A DNA stretch of 64,000 nucleotides, from the NCBI GenBank assembly GCA_020635255.1, contig JACKAC010000002.1, forward strand, positions 186,001 through 250,000, read 5' to 3'. The DNA comes from Ignavibacteriales bacterium. GTDB lineage: Bacteria > Bacteroidota > Ignavibacteria > Tepidaquicellales > Tepidaquicellaceae. The notes below the pieces were generated by a model. The model searched no databases and was not told the origin of the DNA. It saw only the letters and a program-made list of their open reading frames with translations. Positions 60,098 to 64,000 of the stretch are shown piece by piece. The position numbers and the translations under genes are program-made. Each line of letters starts with the position of its first letter. Within the stretch, counting starts at the first letter, position 1.

Positions 60098-61375
60098 ATG
60101 GACGGAGAAAAAATTACCGTAGGGGAACACGGGAAGCTTAACGTACCCGATTTTCCGATAATACCTTTTATAGAAGGAGACGGCACTGGCGTTGATATAT
60201 GGGCTGCATCACATAGGGTTTTTGATGCTGCTGTAGAGAAAGCATATAACGGAAGTAAAAAAATAATGTGGAAGGAAGTTCTCGCCGGTGAAAAGGCGTT
60301 CAATGAAACAGGGAACTGGCTCCCCGACGAAACACTCGATGCATTTAAAGAATACATAGTAGGCATCAAAGGTCCGCTTACAACACCGGTTGGCGGCGGA
60401 TTCAGATCGCTTAATGTTGCGCTGAGACAGATACTGGATCTGTATGTATGTCTGAGACCTGTAAGATGGTTCAAAGGTGTACCGACACCTGTTGCACATC
60501 CGGAAAAAGTTGACATGCATATCTTTAGGGAAAACACTGAAGACATTTACGCAGGGATAGAGTATATGTATGGAACGGAAGAGGTGGACAGACTGAAAAA
60601 ATTTCTTATTGATGAACTGAAAGTAACAAAGATACGATTCCCGGAAACGACATCACTTGGTATAAAGCCGATATCGAAGGAAGGAACCGAACGCCTTGTA
60701 AGGGCGGCAATCGAATACGCAGTCAATAAAAAGCTCCCGTCAGTTACTCTTGTTCACAAAGGTAATATAATGAAGTTTACCGAGGGTGCGTTTAAGAATT
60801 GGGGTTATGAGCTGGCTGAGAAAGAATTTGGCGATCAGACTTGGACATGGGCGCAGTACGACAGGATAGCAGAGGAAAAAGGAAAAGACGAAGCGAACAG
60901 GTTGCAGGATGAGGCGGTGAAAGCCGGAAAGGTGATAATCAAAGACGTTATTGCAGATGCATTCCTTCAACAGATCCTTCTAAGACCTGCCGAATACTCG
61001 GTAATTGCCACAATGAACCTTAATGGCGATTATATTTCCGATGCACTTGCCGCTATGGTTGGCGGTATCGGTATTGCACCGGGTGCGAATATAAACTTTG
61101 AAAACGGTTACGCAATATTCGAAGCTACTCACGGAACAGCTCCAAAGTATGCCGGTCTGGATAAAGTAAACCCGGGTTCAGTGATATTATCCGGCGCGAT
61201 GATGTTCGATTACCTCGGATGGACCGAAGTATCGAAACTGATATATGAGAACATTGAAAAGACTATACAAAGCAAGAAAGTCACTTACGACTTTGAGAGA
61301 TTGATGGACGGCGCTACATTGCTCAAATGTTCGGAATTTGGCGATGAAATAATTAAAAATATTAAAGAGAGCTAA
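60098..61375 (+). CDS. icd: Isocitrate dehydrogenase, NADP-type (E. coli-like)
   Basis: A 425-residue type I isocitrate dehydrogenase. The substrate loop GGGFRSLNVALRQ includes the Ser that AceK phosphorylates in E. coli. The cofactor region HGTAPKYAG has the Lys-Tyr pair that binds the 2'-phosphate of NADP, and VTYDFERLM supplies the Tyr and Arg further on. It converts isocitrate to 2-oxoglutarate in the TCA cycle. A second isocitrate dehydrogenase of another subfamily follows after 5 bp. Confidence 0.94.
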   Translation: MDGEKITVGEHGKLNVPDFPIIPFIEGDGTGVDIWAASHRVFDAAVEKAYNGSKKIMWKEVLAGEKAFNETGNWLPDETLDAFKEYIVGIKGPLTTPVGGGFRSLNVALRQILDLYVCLRPVRWFKGVPTPVAHPEKVDMHIFRENTEDIYAGIEYMYGTEEVDRLKKFLIDELKVTKIRFPETTSLGIKPISKEGTERLVRAAIEYAVNKKLPSVTLVHKGNIMKFTEGAFKNWGYELAEKEFGDQTWTWAQYDRIAEEKGKDEANRLQDEAVKAGKVIIKDVIADAFLQQILLRPAEYSVIATMNLNGDYISDALAAMVGGIGIAPGANINFENGYAIFEATHGTAPKYAGLDKVNPGSVILSGAMMFDYLGWTEVSKLIYENIEKTIQSKKVTYDFERLMDGATLLKCSEFGDEIIKNIKES

Positions 61376-61380
61376 TTTTA

Positions 61381-62820
61381 ATGAGTAAGACACCGATAAC
61401 AGTTGCTTATGGCGACGGAATTGGTCCGGAGATAATGACAGCAGCCCTGCGCATATTGGATGCCGCGGGAGCACAGCTTGACATCGAGACTATAGACATC
61501 GGAGAGAAGGTTTACCTTGCCGGTAATACAAGCGGCATTTCGCAGGAATCATGGGATTCCCTGATGCGGACAAAAATTTTTCTTAAAGCACCTATCACCA
61601 CACCACGTGGCGGGGGCTACAAAAGTCTTAATGTCACTGCGCGAAAAACCCTGGGTTTATATGCTAATGTCAGACCGTGTGTATCTTATAATCCCTTTAT
61701 CGCTTCCAAGCATCCCGAAATGGATGTAGTCGTGATACGGGAAAATGAGGAAGATCTTTACGCAGGTATCGAGTATAGGCAGACAAACGACGTTTACGCC
61801 TGCCTTAAACTCATCTCACGCCCCGGTTCGGAAAAAATATGCCGGTATGCTTTCGAGTACGCGCGCAATAACAACAGGAAGAAAGTGACGTGCTTCATCA
61901 AAGATAACATAATGAAGCTGACGGACGGATTATTCCACACAGTATTTAATGAAGTTGCTAGCGAGTATCCGGAAATAGAGAGCGATTCTTTGATTGTCGA
62001 TATCGGTTCAGCATTCCTTGCGGAGAGACCGGGCACGCTCGACGTTATTGTAACAGAGAATCTTTACGGTGACATTATTTCTGATATCGCGGCCCAGATA
62101 ACCGGTTCGGTCGGTCTTGCCGGCTCTGCAAATATTGGTGACGATTATGCAATGTTCGAAGCTATACATGGTTCCGCTCCAAACATCGCAGGAAAGAATA
62201 TAGCTAACCCGTCCGGGTTACTTATGGGTGCTGTGATGATGCTCGTCCACATTGGACAATACGACGTTGCGGAAAAAGTTCATAACGCATGGCTTACCAC
62301 CATCGAGGACGGTATACTTACTGCTGATCTTTATAACGAAGACCTTAACCAGAAGAAAGTCGGGACAACTCAATTCACGGATGCTGTTATAGAACGTCTC
62401 GGACAAAAGCCAAGAGTATTAAAACCGGTTTCGTATTCCCATACAGGCGATCAGAAGATTAAGCGCCAGGAAGTAACCGTTCATGAAAAAGAAAAAAAGG
62501 AGCTGGTAGGTGTCGATGTCTATCTTGACTGGACTGGTGCGCCGGAAGCTCTGGGAAGCAAACTGAGCGAATTCTCTGATGAAACGATGAAGCTAACCGG
62601 GATCAGTAACCGCGGTATTAAAGTTTGGCCCGAAGGCATGCCCAATATATTCTGCGCCGATCAATGGAGATGTCGCTTCGAATCCGAGAAGATACTCTCC
62701 CATAATGACATTCTCGACCTCTTGAAAAGACTGGATGATGCCGGATACGACTTCGTGAAGACCGAGCATCTATATAAATTCAACGGTGTTGAAGGTTATA
62801 GCCGTTCCCAGGGACAGTAA
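61381..62820 (+). CDS. Second isocitrate dehydrogenase with C-terminal domain, probably NAD-type
   Basis: A 479-residue isocitrate/isopropylmalate dehydrogenase family enzyme. The substrate loop is GGGYKSLNVTARK. IRENEEDLYAGIEYR and VTENLYGDIISD are typical, and a C-terminal extension (about 335-479) resembles the small extra domain of Thermus and Rickettsia-type isocitrate dehydrogenases. In the cofactor loop HGSAPNIAG, Asn-Ile replace the Lys-Tyr of NADP enzymes, so NAD use is inferred. Isopropylmalate or homoisocitrate is less likely given the neighbour and the extension. Confidence 0.87.
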   Translation: MSKTPITVAYGDGIGPEIMTAALRILDAAGAQLDIETIDIGEKVYLAGNTSGISQESWDSLMRTKIFLKAPITTPRGGGYKSLNVTARKTLGLYANVRPCVSYNPFIASKHPEMDVVVIRENEEDLYAGIEYRQTNDVYACLKLISRPGSEKICRYAFEYARNNNRKKVTCFIKDNIMKLTDGLFHTVFNEVASEYPEIESDSLIVDIGSAFLAERPGTLDVIVTENLYGDIISDIAAQITGSVGLAGSANIGDDYAMFEAIHGSAPNIAGKNIANPSGLLMGAVMMLVHIGQYDVAEKVHNAWLTTIEDGILTADLYNEDLNQKKVGTTQFTDAVIERLGQKPRVLKPVSYSHTGDQKIKRQEVTVHEKEKKELVGVDVYLDWTGAPEALGSKLSEFSDETMKLTGISNRGIKVWPEGMPNIFCADQWRCRFESEKILSHNDILDLLKRLDDAGYDFVKTEHLYKFNGVEGYSRSQGQ

Positions 62821-62878
62821 GCAAACATAAAAACTACAATTTCTTAAAGCCCTCATTGAGAGTTTTTTATTCCTTCCC

Positions 62879-62909
62879 TTGACATTATCAATAATTCCTT
62901 ATATCTTTG
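62879..62909 (+). promoter_or_regulatory. Bacteroidota-type promoter of the membrane-protein pair
   Basis: TTG at 62879-62881, a 20-bp spacer, and TATCTTTG at 62902-62909, an exact TAnnTTTG match. It ends one base before the double palindrome. Confidence 0.7.
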
Positions 62910-62910
62910 T

Positions 62911-62937
62911 AAAGTACTTTAAAAAATAAAGTACTTT
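62911..62937. promoter_or_regulatory. Putative operator: double AAAGTACTTT palindrome
   Basis: Two copies of the 10-bp palindrome AAAGTACTTT at 62911-62920 and 62928-62937, together a perfect inverted repeat with 11-bp arms (AAAGTACTTTA-N5-TAAAGTACTTT). It lies over the expected transcription start, where a repressor would block initiation. Confidence 0.68.
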
Positions 62938-62955
62938 AATTAAAGCAAATTTATC

Positions 62956-63558
62956 ATGGAATCACAACAGGCAGAACTCGAATTAACCTATATAAAGAGG
63001 GTCATCGAAAGCTCCAGAAAAAGCCTGGTAGAAAAAGGGGTCGGGTATATATTCTGGGGAGTTCTCGTTGTTATCGGTATTGGTCTTCAATATTCAAAAT
63101 TTTTCTTTAAGATACCGCTACTGCACGGCTATGAATGGTTTGTAATAATTGGCTTTGGCTGGCTAGTAACCTTTTTTCTTTATAAAAGGAAAAGAGGTTA
63201 TAAAAATAGTACATCATTCGGACAGCAAATACTTAGTACTTTGTGGATTGGTGCCGGTATTGGTTTGGGGATCGTTGGATTTATAGGCTCTATGTCTGGT
63301 ACTCTCCCGGGTCTTGCTATTACTCCGGTAATGTCTGTCATTTTGGGTGTAGCATATTTTGCCAGCGGAAAAATTTATGAGACCAAATGGATGTATTTTA
63401 TTGGATTCGGATGGTGGACGGGAGGAATAGTTTTATTCTTTTGGCATAGTATCCACACGCTTGCCTTGTTCGGAATAATGATGATTTTATTCCAGGTGAT
63501 TCCCGGACTTTATTTTTATAATAAATGGAAAAAAGAATACAAAGTAAAAGTACAATAG
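62956..63558 (+). CDS. Polytopic membrane protein, first of a tandem pair
   Basis: A 200-residue protein: an amphipathic N-terminal helix (QAELELTYIKRVIESSRKSLVEKG, residues about 5-28) followed by six hydrophobic segments (about 29-47, 58-76, 91-108, 113-133, 142-161, 164-188). The next gene, 11 bp on, is a paralogue with the same start pattern. Function is unknown. Such pairs often sit beside a small winged-helix regulator, which would lie beyond the window end. Expression is probably controlled by the double palindrome upstream. Confidence 0.75.
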   Translation: MESQQAELELTYIKRVIESSRKSLVEKGVGYIFWGVLVVIGIGLQYSKFFFKIPLLHGYEWFVIIGFGWLVTFFLYKRKRGYKNSTSFGQQILSTLWIGAGIGLGIVGFIGSMSGTLPGLAITPVMSVILGVAYFASGKIYETKWMYFIGFGWWTGGIVLFFWHSIHTLALFGIMMILFQVIPGLYFYNKWKKEYKVKVQ

Positions 63559-63569
63559 GAAGAAATAAC

Positions 63570-64000
63570 ATGGCCACACAACAATTTGAAACCGAGATTA
63601 CCTTTATAAAAAAAGTAATGGAAGACAGCCGCAGGGCTGCTCTGGATAATGGTAAATATTATATCCTGTGGGGAGTCGTCGTCGGTATTGCGTCTATTGG
63701 AACCTATATCGGAGTGCGCCAGAACTGGGGAGAAAATTTCATTAACTGGCTTTGGATGAATTTCATCGTCATCGGTTGGGTGTTCTCGATAATTTTCGGG
63801 ATACGCGACAGAAAAAAGGAGAAACACAAAACCTTTGCCGGCAGAATGATAACTCACACGTGGGTCGGAGCCGGTATAACAATGGCGGTCATTGCTTTTG
63901 TTGGGATACCGGCTAAAGTAATTCCCTACGATGCGATTTGCCCTATAATAGCCGCTATAGCAGGCGGTGCGAATTACATCAGCTCAAGAGTTCAGCGGTC
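63570..64000 (+). CDS. Polytopic membrane protein, second of a tandem pair, cut by the window end
   Basis: Starts at the ATG at 63570 and runs open to the window end (143 codons). The N-terminus (QQFETEITFIKKVMEDSRRAALDNGKYYILWG) aligns with that of the preceding protein (TYIKRVIESSRKSLVEKGVGYIFWG), followed by hydrophobic segments at about 32-48, 62-78 and 98-112. A tandem duplicate of the preceding gene. The preceding stop and this ATG are 11 bp apart, with AGGAAGAAA as a plausible ribosome-binding site. Confidence 0.8.
   Translation, partial: MATQQFETEITFIKKVMEDSRRAALDNGKYYILWGVVVGIASIGTYIGVRQNWGENFINWLWMNFIVIGWVFSIIFGIRDRKKEKHKTFAGRMITHTWVGAGITMAVIAFVGIPAKVIPYDAICPIIAAIAGGANYISSRVQR

Noticed and set aside
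62858..62876. Possible terminator CTCA/TGAG before a T run after the second isocitrate dehydrogenase
   Set aside because: The stem is only about 4 bp and would not be stable.

Overview
The window looks like a chromosomal segment from an AT-rich, Gram-negative bacterium of the Bacteroidota/Chlorobiota/Ignavibacteriota group, most likely Ignavibacteria. Eight proteins end in a canonical type IX secretion (T9SS) C-terminal domain with the QNYPNPFNPST signature. Several promoters fit the Bacteroidota pattern TTG-N~20-TAnnTTTG, ribosome binding sites are weak, and TTG/GTG starts are common. The placement rests on these motifs and not on a phylogeny. I see no rRNA, tRNA, CRISPR array, transposase or phage gene.

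Layout. 1-8.8 kb: the N-terminal part of a DUF4175-like membrane protein, a degenerate sensor kinase, a two-gene glycosyltransferase operon (GT2, GT-C/TPR), a stomatin/NfeD pair and a MenA-type prenyltransferase. 8.8-14.7 kb, minus strand: the most interesting locus. A tight operon runs Rieske protein > DUF2231-like membrane protein > ubiquitin-like protein ending in Gly > E1-like ThiF protein > membrane-anchored RING-finger protein, with two tandem T9SS cupredoxins and a T9SS fibronectin protein upstream. 14.9-23.7 kb: a helical-repeat protein, a T9SS protein, a subtilase with a large insertion, and an operon of polyprenyl synthase, membrane protein, HPr and an M15-like peptidase, followed by a HEPN-like protein. 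23.7-27.3 kb: a four-gene minus operon (aldo/keto reductase, anchored unknown, lipoprotein glutathione peroxidase, TadA).

27.3-30.2 kb: a gene-poor, repeat-rich stretch holding two diverged copies of a hairpin repeat whose stem changes are compensatory, then a three-gene operon of unrecognised proteins. A 29-bp direct repeat lies on each side. 30.2-43.3 kb: a large T9SS subtilase, an Lrp/AsnC regulator with two inverted-repeat operators upstream of glutamine synthetase, a DUF4349 lipoprotein, an ECF sigma operon (sigma factor, membrane protein, Spy/CnrX-like sensor, T9SS intradiol dioxygenase and its degenerate paralogue), and a radical SAM / RapZ-C-like / MFS operon behind a perfect 14-bp inverted repeat.

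43.3-64 kb: a lipoprotein, a TonB-dependent receptor under a TPP riboswitch, a second TPP riboswitch with no gene downstream on its strand (it points antisense into a T9SS gene), an RND efflux adaptor and pump, MurB, a TPR/coiled-coil protein, urocanate hydratase, a LamG T9SS protein, a YciI-like protein, a MORN-repeat protein, a DinB-like protein, two tandem isocitrate dehydrogenases of different subfamilies, and two tandem paralogous membrane proteins behind a promoter overlapped by a double AAAGTACTTT palindrome.
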